Below, one piece after another: positions 1 through 7,710 of a stretch of 64,000 nucleotides of DNA. Under the pieces are notes generated by a model. That model was not told the origin of the DNA and made no database searches. It was given only the letters and a program-made list of their open reading frames with translations. This DNA is from Erysipelothrix anatis (GTDB lineage: Bacteria > Bacillota_I > Bacilli_A > Erysipelotrichales > Erysipelotrichaceae): assembly GCF_009828745.1 (NCBI RefSeq), contig NZ_WTSX01000007.1, positions 1 through 64,000 of the forward strand, read 5' to 3'. The translations under genes and the position numbers were made by a program. Position 1 is the stretch's first letter. Each line of letters begins with the position of its first letter.

Positions 1-146
1 TTCTCATTTTTATACTCTGACGAGTTTTGTTTATTTCTTGTATTTCTTTTGAAATTGACGTTTCCTGTTTAGTTTTCAAAGACCATTTCGCACCCAAGTT
101 CCCTTGAACGCTTGTACATAATACCACTGGCATAAGGACCTGTCAA
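1..146 (-). promoter_or_regulatory. rRNA operon promoter and 16S leader
   Basis: On the minus strand a near-perfect sigma-A promoter is seen: TTGACA at 141-146, a 17-base spacer and TATTAT at 118-123, preceded by AT-rich sequence resembling an UP element. About 40 bases downstream is CTTTGAAAACTAAACA (reading leftwards from about 92), which resembles the conserved pre-16S leader of Firmicute rRNA operons. A 16S gene therefore probably begins just left of base 1. The 16S itself is not in the window, so this part is inference. Confidence 0.75.
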
Positions 147-268
147 CCGAATCAACACATATTTCGCACATTTTTTGTAATTTTATTTCAGCATTTTTTT
201 CTATCCTTATTATATGTAATTATTTATTTGTGTATGAATTATTAAGGCCTGCAATTTTGATTCCATAA

Positions 269-299
269 ATAAAAAAAGACGATCATGGATGACCGTCAC
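269..299 (-). terminator. terminator of the aromatic-type ABC importer operon
   Basis: Inverted repeat GACGATCAT/ATGACCGTC (one G-T pair) followed on the minus strand by seven T. It lies just after the stop of the ATPase gene and separates the importer operon from the rRNA promoter. Confidence 0.8.
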
Positions 300-307
300 A
301 TTTTTCT

Positions 308-1087
308 TCAAATTGTTTCCTCGAATGCATTCTCATGTTCCACAAATAATTTGATAAGCGTATCGCGTGTTAGTTTTTCTTTTGACTCACCTTTAACATC
401 AAAGATAATTTTCCCACCATGAAACATCAATAATCTGTCGCCATAATCAAGTGCATGTTGAAGATTATGCGTCACCATAATCGATGTTATTTTACGTGAA
501 GCAATCATCTTATCCGTGAGCATCATAATCGCTTCTGAACTCTTAGGATCTAGTGCCGCTGTATGTTCATCTAACAACAATACTTCCGGATTGTTCATCA
601 ATGCCATAAGTAATGAAAGTGCTTGACGTTGGCCACCTGATAATTGCCCAACTTGGACATGAAGTTTATCTTCCAAACCCATATCTAATGTCTTTAATTG
701 TGCGACAAATTCTGCTTCTTTATCGCGTCGGACTGCCTTTTTTAGATTGAACAAGTTTCCCTTATCGACTGCCAAAGATAGGTTTTCGAGCACTGTCAAA
801 GATGGTGCCGTCCCTGACATTGGATCTTGGTATACACGTGAAATTTTTTTAAATCGTTTGAAATCACTAACTTTTAACAGGTCTTCTTCATTGAATGAAA
901 TTTCTCCTGAATCAGGTGTCACTTGGCCCGTTACAAGATTTAACAATGTCGATTTCCCACTACCGTTTGAACCAATAATTGTGACAAATTCGCCATCTTC
1001 AATTTCAACACTTAGGTCTTCGTAAAGCGTTGTTTCTGCGATGCTATTTACATTAAATTTTTTCTTAATATTGTTGAGTTTAAGCAT
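308..1087 (-). CDS. ABC transporter ATP-binding protein (TrpZ-like)
   Basis: Cytoplasmic ATPase of an importer, 259 residues. Walker A GSNGSGKS lies at about residues 39-46, the signature LSGGQRQ at about 150, and Walker B LLLDEHTAALD at about 168-179. The His in DEHT instead of DEPT is, as I recall, usual for this subfamily. It overlaps the upstream permease by 8 bases, so the two are translationally coupled, and it is the last gene of the operon. With the PF04392-type binding proteins upstream it matches the streptococcal TrpXYZ type predicted to carry tryptophan or related aromatic amino acids. It is the only ATPase gene in this cluster and so probably serves all three binding proteins. 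Confidence 0.88.
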   Translation of the reverse strand: MLKLNNIKKKFNVNSIAETTLYEDLSVEIEDGEFVTIIGSNGSGKSTLLNLVTGQVTPDSGEISFNEEDLLKVSDFKRFKKISRVYQDPMSGTAPSLTVLENLSLAVDKGNLFNLKKAVRRDKEAEFVAQLKTLDMGLEDKLHVQVGQLSGGQRQALSLLMALMNNPEVLLLDEHTAALDPKSSEAIMMLTDKMIASRKITSIMVTHNLQHALDYGDRLLMFHGGKIIFDVKGESKEKLTRDTLIKLFVEHENAFEETI

Positions 1088-1985
1088 TTACTTCGCTTCC
1101 TTTCCCTAAGTATTTTGATAGTTTGCTTTGGTTGAGTAGAATTGCACCAACAAAAATTACTACAGTTGCTAGTTTTAGATGTTGAGGATCCATATTGAAT
1201 CGTAGTGCAATTGCGATGATGAATCGGTATACGATAGCTCCTAAGATAACTTTAGTGGTTTGTTTGAACTTCAATTTTCCAAAAAGTGTGGTTCCTAGTA
1301 TGACGGAGGAAAGTCCAAGTACAACCATTCCTGTTCCGAGTGAAACATCAAAGTAACGACCTACTGAAGCTGCGACACCACCACTTAAGGCTACAATACT
1401 GTTCGCAAGTGCAAGGCCAAGTATTTTTACCGTGCCCACATTATGTCCAAGTGATGTAACAAGTCCTTCGTTATCACCTGTGACTTTTAATAAGTATCCT
1501 ACACGTGTCGTAAGCAACGTATCTATCATTAATTTGATAAGGACTACGAGAATAATCATGACGATTATCTGGAAGTTATCAACTATGAATGATGGTGCCC
1601 CCATATTTTCTAACCAGGTGGTTGAAAAAATATTGTCGTATTTGAATAATGGAAGATTTGATTTTCCACCTGCCACCATCATATTAATTGAGTACAGTCC
1701 TGTCATCACCAATATTCCACTTAAAAGAGCTGAAATTCCAAATTTTACATGGAAAACGCCCGTTACAATACCAGCCAAGAATCCACCAGCCATTGATGCC
1801 AAGAGTGCAACCCAAGGGTTTACACCATTAATAATTAAGATTGCGCTGATGGCAACACCCAATGGGTAGGTACCATCAACACTTAAATCTGGTATATCTA
1901 AAATTTTATAGGACAGCATGACTCCCATCGACATGATGCCATAAAGTAACCCCTGTATTAAAACATCTATTACAAATCCTAACAT
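1080..1985 (-). CDS. ABC transporter permease (TrpY-like)
   Basis: Polytopic membrane protein of 301 residues, of the branched-chain/ribose permease fold (BPD_transp_2), with about eight to nine hydrophobic segments. The stretch LGLSSVILGTTLFG in the second half resembles the ATPase-contacting loop of this family. Its start codon overlaps the stop of the binding-protein gene at 1985, and its end overlaps the ATPase gene. It forms the membrane channel of the importer. It is the only permease in the cluster, although three binding-protein genes lie upstream, so one channel may be fed by three receptors. Confidence 0.87.
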   Translation of the reverse strand: MLGFVIDVLIQGLLYGIMSMGVMLSYKILDIPDLSVDGTYPLGVAISAILIINGVNPWVALLASMAGGFLAGIVTGVFHVKFGISALLSGILVMTGLYSINMMVAGGKSNLPLFKYDNIFSTTWLENMGAPSFIVDNFQIIVMIILVVLIKLMIDTLLTTRVGYLLKVTGDNEGLVTSLGHNVGTVKILGLALANSIVALSGGVAASVGRYFDVSLGTGMVVLGLSSVILGTTLFGKLKFKQTTKVILGAIVYRFIIAIALRFNMDPQHLKLATVVIFVGAILLNQSKLSKYLGKGSEVNA

Positions 1986-2944
1986 TATCGAACTATCGCT
2001 CTTTCTAAGACACTCGTTGGAATCGTAAGTCCCAACTGATCTGCCATTTTTTCACTTACAAACAACTCTGTACTTGAAGCAGTTTGTACGGGAATCTCTT
2101 TGATTGGTTTGTTATCAACTAAGATTTCCTTAATCATATGACCTGCTTGAATTCCTAGTTTTTTGTAGCTTACTGAGTCGCTTGCAAAGATTCCTTGATC
2201 AAACTGTCCTGATTCAGCCATGAAGACTGGTTTGTTTTCTTTTAGTGCTTGTTGGACAACAAGTCCTGTTGCTGTTGCAATCATATTGTCGTTAACAATG
2301 AAGAGTGCATCACTGTCAAGTGCAACTTGAGTTGCTGCTTGAGCTATTTCATTCGGACTGCTAACGCCTTTTTCTACAACTTCAAGGTCGAGCGGTTTCG
2401 CAATTTCTTTGATTTCTTTAATTTGGTTTTGACCATTTACCTCACTGGTGTTGAAGAGAATTCCGATATTTTTCATTGACGGTAACATTTCTTGCATCAA
2501 TGCAACTTGTTGTGCGAGTGGCGGTAAATCACTAACACCTGTGATGGAACCTTCGGGTGCGGTTGGATTTTCTACCAATCCTGCAGCTTTAGCGTCAGAA
2601 ACAGCGCTAAATACAACTGGAATATCTGTGCCTTCGACGGCATTCATCGCAACTTGTGCTGATGGTGTTGCAATCGCAAAGATCAAATCTACCTTGTCAT
2701 TTACAAATTGACTTGCAATCATGGATGCATTGCTAGCATCTTCATTTGCATTTTTAACTTCGACTGTAATCGTATCGGCAACGCCAACTTCGATTAAGCC
2801 TTCTTTCATTCCTTCTAATGATTCATTGAGTGCTGGGTGTTCACCCCACTGGATAACTCCCACCTTGAATTCCGATGTCGGCTTTGAAGCACATCCGGTT
2901 AATACTAGTAATACAATAATTCCTGCTGTTATAATTTTTTTCAT
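1985..2944 (-). CDS. ABC substrate-binding lipoprotein 1 (PF04392 family), Tyr-leader paralogue
   Basis: 319-residue lipoprotein. The lipobox is LTGC with the lipidated Cys at residue 18, followed by a type 1 periplasmic-binding fold (opening FKVGVIQWGEHPALNESLEG, Rossmann-like repeats, an IPVVFSAVSDAKAAGLV segment). It is paralogous to the genes at 3254 and 4375. It is the copy directly fused to the permease/ATPase operon. The start is supported by a TAGGAG site. Its mRNA begins with a small ORF ending in three Tyr codons and a Phe codon plus a terminator, so its ligand is probably tyrosine (inference). The family is known from predicted tryptophan transporters. Confidence 0.85.
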   Translation of the reverse strand: MKKIITAGIIVLLVLTGCASKPTSEFKVGVIQWGEHPALNESLEGMKEGLIEVGVADTITVEVKNANEDASNASMIASQFVNDKVDLIFAIATPSAQVAMNAVEGTDIPVVFSAVSDAKAAGLVENPTAPEGSITGVSDLPPLAQQVALMQEMLPSMKNIGILFNTSEVNGQNQIKEIKEIAKPLDLEVVEKGVSSPNEIAQAATQVALDSDALFIVNDNMIATATGLVVQQALKENKPVFMAESGQFDQGIFASDSVSYKKLGIQAGHMIKEILVDNKPIKEIPVQTASSTELFVSEKMADQLGLTIPTSVLERAIVR

Positions 2945-2966
2945 TTTCTTTTCTCCTAACGTTATA

Positions 2967-2991
2967 ACAAAAAAGCCACGCTACGTGGCTT
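2967..2991 (-). terminator. attenuator terminator before binding protein 1
   Basis: Stem AGCCACG/CGTGGCT with a 3-base loop followed on the minus strand by six T. It sits between the Tyr leader ORF and the gene it precedes, as a conditional terminator would. Confidence 0.8.
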
Positions 2992-3065
2992 AGTGTTTCA
3001 AAAGTTAGGGTTTAATAACCGTTATTGATTCAATGAGCCTCGTAGATATTTTAGTAACACAAAAT

Positions 3066-3091
3066 AGTTAATATCCTAAAGGCTATTAACT
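3066..3091 (-). promoter_or_regulatory. leader hairpin adjoining the Tyr leader stop codon
   Basis: Perfect 8-bp inverted repeat AGTTAATA (3066-3073) and TATTAACT (3084-3091) directly downstream of the leader-peptide stop. A ribosome stalled on the Tyr codons or released at the stop would affect this hairpin differently, the usual geometry of ribosome-mediated attenuation. Further short inverted repeats (for example around 3010-3022 and 3045-3065) lie before the terminator. Confidence 0.6.
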
Positions 3092-3093
3092 GA

Positions 3094-3162
3094 TTATCTA
3101 AAATAATAATAGTTGCTCATTTGTTGGGCACGTGTAACGTTATTGATATTTTGAGTTTTCAT
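3094..3162 (-). CDS. Tyr-rich leader peptide
   Basis: A 22-codon ORF read codon by codon. It starts ATG at 3162 behind AGAAAGGTTGGGA and ends SNYYYFR then TAA. Three consecutive TAT (Tyr) codons and one TTT (Phe) lie directly before the stop and the hairpin at 3066-3091. This is the layout of an amino-acid-sensing leader peptide. The flanks match those of the Phe leader at 5457 (AGAAAGGTTGGGA upstream, TTTAGATAATC at the end), so the two leaders share ancestry while their sensing codons differ. No homologue is known to me. Confidence 0.7.
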   Translation of the reverse strand: MKTQNINNVTRAQQMSNYYYFR

Positions 3163-3253
3163 ATTGTTGTTCCCAACCTTTCTTCTGTTCACACATTAAC
3201 AGATTTTATTTCGGTTGACAACCCTCTTACTCAATTATATGAAAATTTATTCA

Positions 3254-4174
3254 TCAGAATGTAAATTCTGAAAACTCTTCAGGAATCTTTATACCCAATT
3301 CTGTAGCGACTTTTTGGTTTATTTTAGTAACCTTATGTTCTGGTGTTTCAATCTTTAGATTTTTTTCGTTAAGAGCGCGAAGTGCGAGTTTTGCCGTCTG
3401 TCTTCCGATTTCAACATAATTAATCGAAACACTTGCAAGAATTCCTTCTTCTAACTGACCATCTTCGGAAGCATAGACAGGAATTGATTTTTTATTGGCA
3501 TGATCGACGATCAAAGATGTACCAGAAACATTCAGATCATCTGTTATCACAAACATGGCATCAACTTCTTGCGTAAGCATTGGTAATGCAACACCGAGTT
3601 CTTGAACGTCATTAACACCTTTATTCACAATATCTAATTGTGTACTGGTTGCCGCAGCTTTAATTTGTTCCACCTGATATATTCCATTCACATCTCCAAT
3701 ACGGTTAACGATGCCAACTTTTTTTACATCGGGTGTTAGTTTTTCGATAAGTTGCAATTGTTGAAGATAAGGTGCTGTATCGGTAACACCTGTTACAAAG
3801 TCCATTGCGTCGGTAATACCGATAGCCTCTGGATTACTGACAGCACTGAAAATGATTGGTATATTATCATGTTCAAACACATTAATTGCCGTTTGTGCTG
3901 ATTGGGTTGTTATCCCAATGACTGCATCTACTTCCTCTTGCTGTATACTTTGGGCATTCATCATCAAGACTGAAGTATCTGCGTTGGCATTTTTGTATAC
4001 AACATTAACACCTTGCTCTTCAAATATTTCTTCAATACCTTGATACGTATCATTTAGTGAAGCAAAGTCTCCAAATTGCAATACAGCAATTGTTGGCCTG
4101 TCCTTCTGTTCAAAACTGCTGCTGCACCCTGATAAGAGCGTCAAAACCACTAAAACTATCATGAATCTTTTCAT
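3254..4174 (-). CDS. ABC substrate-binding lipoprotein 2 (PF04392 family)
   Basis: 306-residue paralogue of the flanking binding proteins. The start at 4174 is chosen because an AAGGAGGA site lies nine bases upstream and the sequence then opens as a lipoprotein signal peptide with lipobox LSGC; an in-frame upstream start at 4195 would fall into the terminator region. The binding-protein fold is intact, with TIAVLQFGDFASLNDTYQG at the mature N-terminus and IPIIFSAVSNPEAIG in the middle. It is preceded by its own terminator and a 13-codon leader ORF containing a Trp codon, so tryptophan is the favoured ligand, less firmly than for the other two. No permease or ATPase of its own. Confidence 0.84.
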   Translation of the reverse strand: MKRFMIVLVVLTLLSGCSSSFEQKDRPTIAVLQFGDFASLNDTYQGIEEIFEEQGVNVVYKNANADTSVLMMNAQSIQQEEVDAVIGITTQSAQTAINVFEHDNIPIIFSAVSNPEAIGITDAMDFVTGVTDTAPYLQQLQLIEKLTPDVKKVGIVNRIGDVNGIYQVEQIKAAATSTQLDIVNKGVNDVQELGVALPMLTQEVDAMFVITDDLNVSGTSLIVDHANKKSIPVYASEDGQLEEGILASVSINYVEIGRQTAKLALRALNEKNLKIETPEHKVTKINQKVATELGIKIPEEFSEFTF

Positions 4175-4192
4175 AAACTTCCTCCTTATACA

Positions 4193-4226
4193 CAAAAAAA
4201 GACTACGCGTAAACCACGTAGTCTTT
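4193..4226 (-). terminator. attenuator terminator before binding protein 2
   Basis: Perfect 10-bp stem AAAGACTACG/CGTAGTCTTT (4198-4207 and 4217-4226) followed on the minus strand by a T run. It ends about 20 bases before the gene start and so must be read through for expression. Confidence 0.82.
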
Positions 4227-4251
4227 AGATCTTACTAAGAATCGGTGTGCC

Positions 4252-4296
4252 CAAGCGAAAAGGGCTACTGCTTAGCCCTAATATTCAATTCGCTTG
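4252..4296 (-). promoter_or_regulatory. nested leader hairpins overlapping the Trp-containing leader ORF
   Basis: Outer inverted repeat CAAGCGAA (4252-4259) and TTCGCTTG (4289-4296); inside it GGGCTA (4262-4267) and TAGCCC (4273-4278). The outer arm lies within the leader ORF, three codons after the Trp codon, so ribosome position would decide whether it can pair. This geometry differs from the Tyr and Phe leaders. Confidence 0.6.
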
Positions 4297-4319
4297 TTGC
4301 TCCATCGTTTCATGTACAT
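4278..4319 (-). CDS. Trp-containing leader peptide
   Basis: A 13-codon ORF starting ATG at 4319 behind an AGAGGTG site and ending TAG at 4278. It reads MYMKRWSNKRIEY. It has one Trp codon (residue 6) and two Tyr codons, so amino-acid specificity is less obvious than in the neighbouring leaders. The stop codon lies at the foot of an internal hairpin. Its placement ahead of a terminator and a binding-protein gene, matching two other leaders in the same operon, is the main support. Confidence 0.55.
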   Translation of the reverse strand: MYMKRWSNKRIEY

Positions 4320-4374
4320 AAGACACCTCTTTTGTTAATGTAACTTTATCACATCGTATTTCAGAAAACAAGTG

Positions 4375-5337
4375 TTACCTTTCAGAAATGTTTGCGAGCA
4401 CAGTTTCGGATAGTTCAATTCCGAGTTGGATCGCCACATCTTGATTGACGTATAAGACCGTTTCTTTTGATTGATATACTGAGAGCGTTGTGATATCTGT
4501 GCCATTTTCTAAAATATCATAAATCATAAGACCTGCTTGTTTCCCTAATGTCATATAGCTTAACGAGGCTGTTGCAAGAATCCCCTGGTCAAACTGTCCA
4601 TCTTCACTCGCAAATACAGGTTTGTTGGATCGATTTGCAACATCAATCAGTGTTGCGGTTGCTGCTACAACCATATTGTCAGTGATGTTAAAGAATACAT
4701 CGACATCGGCCGCTAATTGGGTTGCCGCTGTAGAGACATCCATCGTATTTGAAATCCCTTTAGCAACAATTTCTAGACCCAATTTAGGTGCAGTCTGTTT
4801 CAATAAATCGACTTGAACTTGGGAGTTGATCTCACCAATGTTATAAAGGACACCTACTTTTTTGGCATTGGGTGTAATTTCATTAATGATTCCCAATTGT
4901 TTTTCAAGTGGACTCATATCGCTAACGCCGCTCACATTTCCTCCTGGAACTTCCAGTGTTTGTACTAAAGCTCCTGCTACAGGATCTGTTACAGCATTGA
5001 AGATGACTTTAATATCTGTTCCTGATGTCGCGTTCATTGCCGCTTGTGCTGCATTTGTTCCAATAGCATAGATTAGATCAACTTTATCAGATACAAATTT
5101 ATTTACAATTAAATCGGCATTGAGTAAATCACCTTGCGCATTTTGATAATCAATCGATACTGTTTCACTTCCAAGTTGTGTTTCAAGTTCTTGCTTCATT
5201 CCTTCATATGCAGCATCCAGTGAAGGATGATCTGCCAATTGAATAACTCCAATTTTGTATTTTGCAGTGTTTTGACTACATGCTGTTGTAAACAAGAGCA
5301 TCACCATAGTTAATAGAATCACAGTGTATTTTTTCAT
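4375..5337 (-). CDS. ABC substrate-binding lipoprotein 3 (PF04392 family), Phe-leader paralogue
   Basis: 320 residues, with a signal peptide and lipobox TTAC (Cys at residue 20). The mature protein starts with the same KIGVIQLADHPSLDAAYEG-type segment as its two paralogues. A strong AGAAGGAGG site supports the start. It is the first gene of the three-receptor cluster. Its 5' leader carries a 17-codon ORF ending in five Phe codons and Arg, then a hairpin and a terminator, so phenylalanine is the favoured ligand (inference). It has no adjacent permease and probably uses the one at 1080. Confidence 0.85.
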   Translation of the reverse strand: MKKYTVILLTMVMLLFTTACSQNTAKYKIGVIQLADHPSLDAAYEGMKQELETQLGSETVSIDYQNAQGDLLNADLIVNKFVSDKVDLIYAIGTNAAQAAMNATSGTDIKVIFNAVTDPVAGALVQTLEVPGGNVSGVSDMSPLEKQLGIINEITPNAKKVGVLYNIGEINSQVQVDLLKQTAPKLGLEIVAKGISNTMDVSTAATQLAADVDVFFNITDNMVVAATATLIDVANRSNKPVFASEDGQFDQGILATASLSYMTLGKQAGLMIYDILENGTDITTLSVYQSKETVLYVNQDVAIQLGIELSETVLANISER

Positions 5338-5353
5338 ACGTCCTCCTTCTCAA

Positions 5354-5382
5354 ACAAAAAGCCATATCATTCGACATGGCTT
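5354..5382 (-). terminator. attenuator terminator before binding protein 3
   Basis: Stem AAGCCATATC/GACATGGCTT with a 4-base loop and one internal mismatch, followed on the minus strand by T-rich sequence. It ends about 15 bases before the start codon of the Phe-leader gene. Confidence 0.78.
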
Positions 5383-5428
5383 TGAAATACACGTTGTGAG
5401 TTAGCCAAGTCGATTTCCATTAGAAAAT

Positions 5429-5454
5429 GGTTAATCTCGTTGGCGAAATTAACC
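5429..5454 (-). promoter_or_regulatory. leader hairpin adjoining the Phe leader stop codon
   Basis: Perfect 7-bp inverted repeat GGTTAAT (5429-5435) and ATTAACC (5448-5454) immediately after the leader stop at 5457, at the same place as the hairpin of the Tyr leader. Its loop contains GCCAA, which can instead pair with TTGGC further downstream (complement of 5404-5408), a possible alternative structure. Confidence 0.6.
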
Positions 5455-5456
5455 GA

Positions 5457-5510
5457 TTATCTAAAGAAAAAGAAAAAGCTAATGTTTGTTATATTGTGAT
5501 TGTTGACCAT
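5457..5510 (-). CDS. Phe-rich leader peptide
   Basis: A 17-codon ORF verified codon by codon: ATG at 5510, sequence MVNNHNITNISFFFFFR, TAA at 5457. Five consecutive Phe codons (TTT/TTC) directly precede Arg and the stop, then a hairpin and a terminator. This is a textbook amino-acid-sensing arrangement. The upstream AGAAAGGTTGGGA and the end TTTAGATAATC are shared with the Tyr leader at 3094. Confidence 0.75.
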   Translation of the reverse strand: MVNNHNITNISFFFFFR

Positions 5511-5581
5511 AAGATCCCAACCTTTCTAGTGAAAGATTAACATTATTTTACATTTGTTTCAATACTATTTTCATAAATCAG

Positions 5582-5610
5582 TGATAATTGTTTCATTCTA
5601 GTGGTATAAT
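5582..5610 (+). promoter_or_regulatory. pepF promoter
   Basis: TGATAA at 5582-5587, a 17-base spacer and a perfect TATAAT at 5605-5610. The -35 is weak. An AAGGAG ribosome binding site follows at 5621-5626, 10 bases before the ATG. Confidence 0.6.
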
Positions 5611-5636
5611 CACACAGTAAAAGGAGACTCTTAATT

Positions 5637-7385
5637 ATGTATACTTGGTCATTAGACGCATTATATTCAGATTTTAATGAATCTTTCGATAACGACGTAA
5701 ACCGTCTTAAATCCCAGATTCAAGCAATGCAAGAAAGTGCTGCATCTTTAGAAACAATGGAGGATTTGGAGGCTTGGCTTAAACTCGATGCTGAAACCAG
5801 TGCAAATGCACAGTCGTTATTTAGCTATATTTCTTTACGCTTGTCTACAAATACGACTGATATAGAAAGTAATAACGCATATGGTAAGTTACAACCACTC
5901 GTCACCGAAATGTCAAAACCTTATGCTCAATTTAAAGCATTCATTGCACATCATGGTGATGCACTTGAATCTTGGATTGCTTCAAGCCCACTTATTGCAG
6001 AACACGCATTTATGCTTCGTGAAATTGCAAGTGAAAGTAAGCATTTATTGAATGACGATGTCGAAGAAGTCATTGCTAAAATGAAAATGAACGCATCCTC
6101 AAACTGGAGCAAACTTCAGGGACACCTCACCTCACAAATAACAACTGAAATTGATGGAAAAACATATACATTATCATCAATTCGAAATCTTGCATACAGT
6201 CCCGATGCTGCAACTCGTAAAATTGCATATGAGAAGGAACTCGAAATGTATCAAGGTATCGAGGATGCGGTTGCATTCGCATTGAATAGTATTAAGGGCG
6301 AGGTCAATACACTCTCTGAGATGCGTGGTTATGAGTCAGCGTTAGAAAAAACACTCGCGGATTCTCGTCTGTCAAAAGAAACCCTGGATGCTCTTATAGC
6401 GGCAATCGAATCGTACTTACCTGTATTTAGAAAATACCTTAACCACAAAGCAACACTGTTTGGTCATGAAAACGGCTTACCGTGGTATGATCTTTTTGCT
6501 CCATTCGAAACAAAGAATCCTAAAACATATACCATTGAAGATTCTCGAACCATGATCCTTGATAGCTTCGGAACATTTTCTTCAGACCTTCATGACATGG
6601 CACAACGTGCCTATGACGAAAAATGGATTGATTTCTTACCTCGCGAAGGAAAACGAGGCGGCGCATTTTGTTCAAATCAACCTCAAATCAAGCAAAGTCG
6701 TATCCTCACAAATTTTGACGGTAGTATGTCTGATATCATTACTCTTGCTCATGAATTAGGACATGCATACCATGGAATGTTGATTGAGGACCTTTCAATT
6801 TTAAATACAGATTATACGATGCCTGTCGCTGAAACAGCATCAACGTTTTGCGAAAATGTTGTTCTCAACGCTGCTCTTGTCGAAGCGAGTGACGAAGAGA
6901 AGTTGGTTTTGATTGAGAACTCCATTTCTGACTTAGCACAAATAACCGTGGATATTCTATCGCGATACAAATTTGAGAGCGAAGTTTTCGAACGTCGCAA
7001 AACTGAGTTTCTGTTTGCTAAAGATCTAAAAGAAATTATGATTCAGGCACAAAAGGATACCTATGGGGATGGGTTGGATCAAAACTACATGCATCCATAC
7101 ATGTGGATCAACAAAGGGCATTACTATAGTGGTGGCCTGAGCTTCTATAACTTCCCATATGCATTTGGTGGCTTATTCGCACTTGGATTGTTTGGGAAGT
7201 ACCAGGAAGAAGGAGCAGCTTTTGTTCCGCAATACCAAGAACTTCTTAAGGCAACAACTACAGCTTCATGTGAAGATGTTGCAGCATTGGCTGGAATCGA
7301 TGTTACCAGTGTCACTTTCTGGGAATCCAGCTTGAAAGTCGTTGCTGAACGTATTGAAACATTCATTGCACTTACAAAAAAATAA
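5637..7385 (+). CDS. pepF: oligoendopeptidase F (M3B metallopeptidase)
   Basis: 582-residue cytoplasmic zinc peptidase that cleaves oligopeptides. The zinc motif HELGHAYHG begins at about residue 372 (HExxH), and the C-terminal region holds the family-typical KGHYYSGGLSFYNFPYAFG stretch that shapes the substrate site. Length fits the 560-600 residue range of the family. The start is supported by an AAGGAG site and a promoter just upstream. It is a single-gene transcript closed by a terminator at 7384, and it stands divergent from the importer genes. Peptides released could feed amino-acid supply, but no direct link to the neighbouring importer is visible. Confidence 0.93.
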   Translation: MYTWSLDALYSDFNESFDNDVNRLKSQIQAMQESAASLETMEDLEAWLKLDAETSANAQSLFSYISLRLSTNTTDIESNNAYGKLQPLVTEMSKPYAQFKAFIAHHGDALESWIASSPLIAEHAFMLREIASESKHLLNDDVEEVIAKMKMNASSNWSKLQGHLTSQITTEIDGKTYTLSSIRNLAYSPDAATRKIAYEKELEMYQGIEDAVAFALNSIKGEVNTLSEMRGYESALEKTLADSRLSKETLDALIAAIESYLPVFRKYLNHKATLFGHENGLPWYDLFAPFETKNPKTYTIEDSRTMILDSFGTFSSDLHDMAQRAYDEKWIDFLPREGKRGGAFCSNQPQIKQSRILTNFDGSMSDIITLAHELGHAYHGMLIEDLSILNTDYTMPVAETASTFCENVVLNAALVEASDEEKLVLIENSISDLAQITVDILSRYKFESEVFERRKTEFLFAKDLKEIMIQAQKDTYGDGLDQNYMHPYMWINKGHYYSGGLSFYNFPYAFGGLFALGLFGKYQEEGAAFVPQYQELLKATTTASCEDVAALAGIDVTSVTFWESSLKVVAERIETFIALTKK

Positions 7386-7410
7386 TCTGTGGATTTCCAC
7401 AGATTTTTTT
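7384..7410 (+). terminator. pepF terminator
   Basis: Perfect 9-bp stem AATCTGTGG/CCACAGATT with a 4-base loop and seven T. It starts at the pepF stop codon and also overlaps the end of the minus-strand gene at 7409. Confidence 0.85.
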
Positions 7411-7657
7411 ATATATCTAAACGCATATGATACTCAAGCTGTTTTACTTCATCACCCATTTGACGATTTGTTTGTTTTGCCGCTAGAGTTTGTTGCATTA
7501 CCTTGAGATACGAATAGTAAAATTGATTCTTTGTATCTGTAAATAGGGTTGCCGCAGCAACAAATAGGGTTGCAATTTCGATGAGTGTTAACGTCTCGAA
7601 ATGTTCAGCAATATATTTTACTCTATCTAAAATCTCTATTTGAATTTCTTTGTCCAT
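7409..7657 (-). CDS. small hypothetical protein
   Basis: 82 residues, no family recognised. It is predicted mostly helical, with an amphipathic or weakly hydrophobic segment (LTLIEIATLFVAAATLF, about residues 23-39) too polar at its edges to be a confident membrane span. A clear AGAGGTGAT ribosome binding site precedes the ATG, which is the main reason to accept it. It sits tail to tail with pepF. No function is suggested by its surroundings. Confidence 0.6.
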   Translation of the reverse strand: MDKEIQIEILDRVKYIAEHFETLTLIEIATLFVAAATLFTDTKNQFYYSYLKVMQQTLAAKQTNRQMGDEVKQLEYHMRLDI

Positions 7658-7710
7658 TGTATCACCTCTTACCTCTATTGTAGCACCATAACATAGAAAT
7701 TAGTGTGAAA

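Noticed and set aside
2967..3162. T-box riboswitch ahead of the aromatic-type importer
   Set aside because: No T-box sequence or specifier loop is seen; a small ORF with Tyr codons and hairpins explains the leader better.
4278..4319. Arg/Lys-sensing role of the middle leader
   Set aside because: Arg and Lys codons are present, but the importer family and the two sister leaders favour an aromatic amino acid; not excluded.
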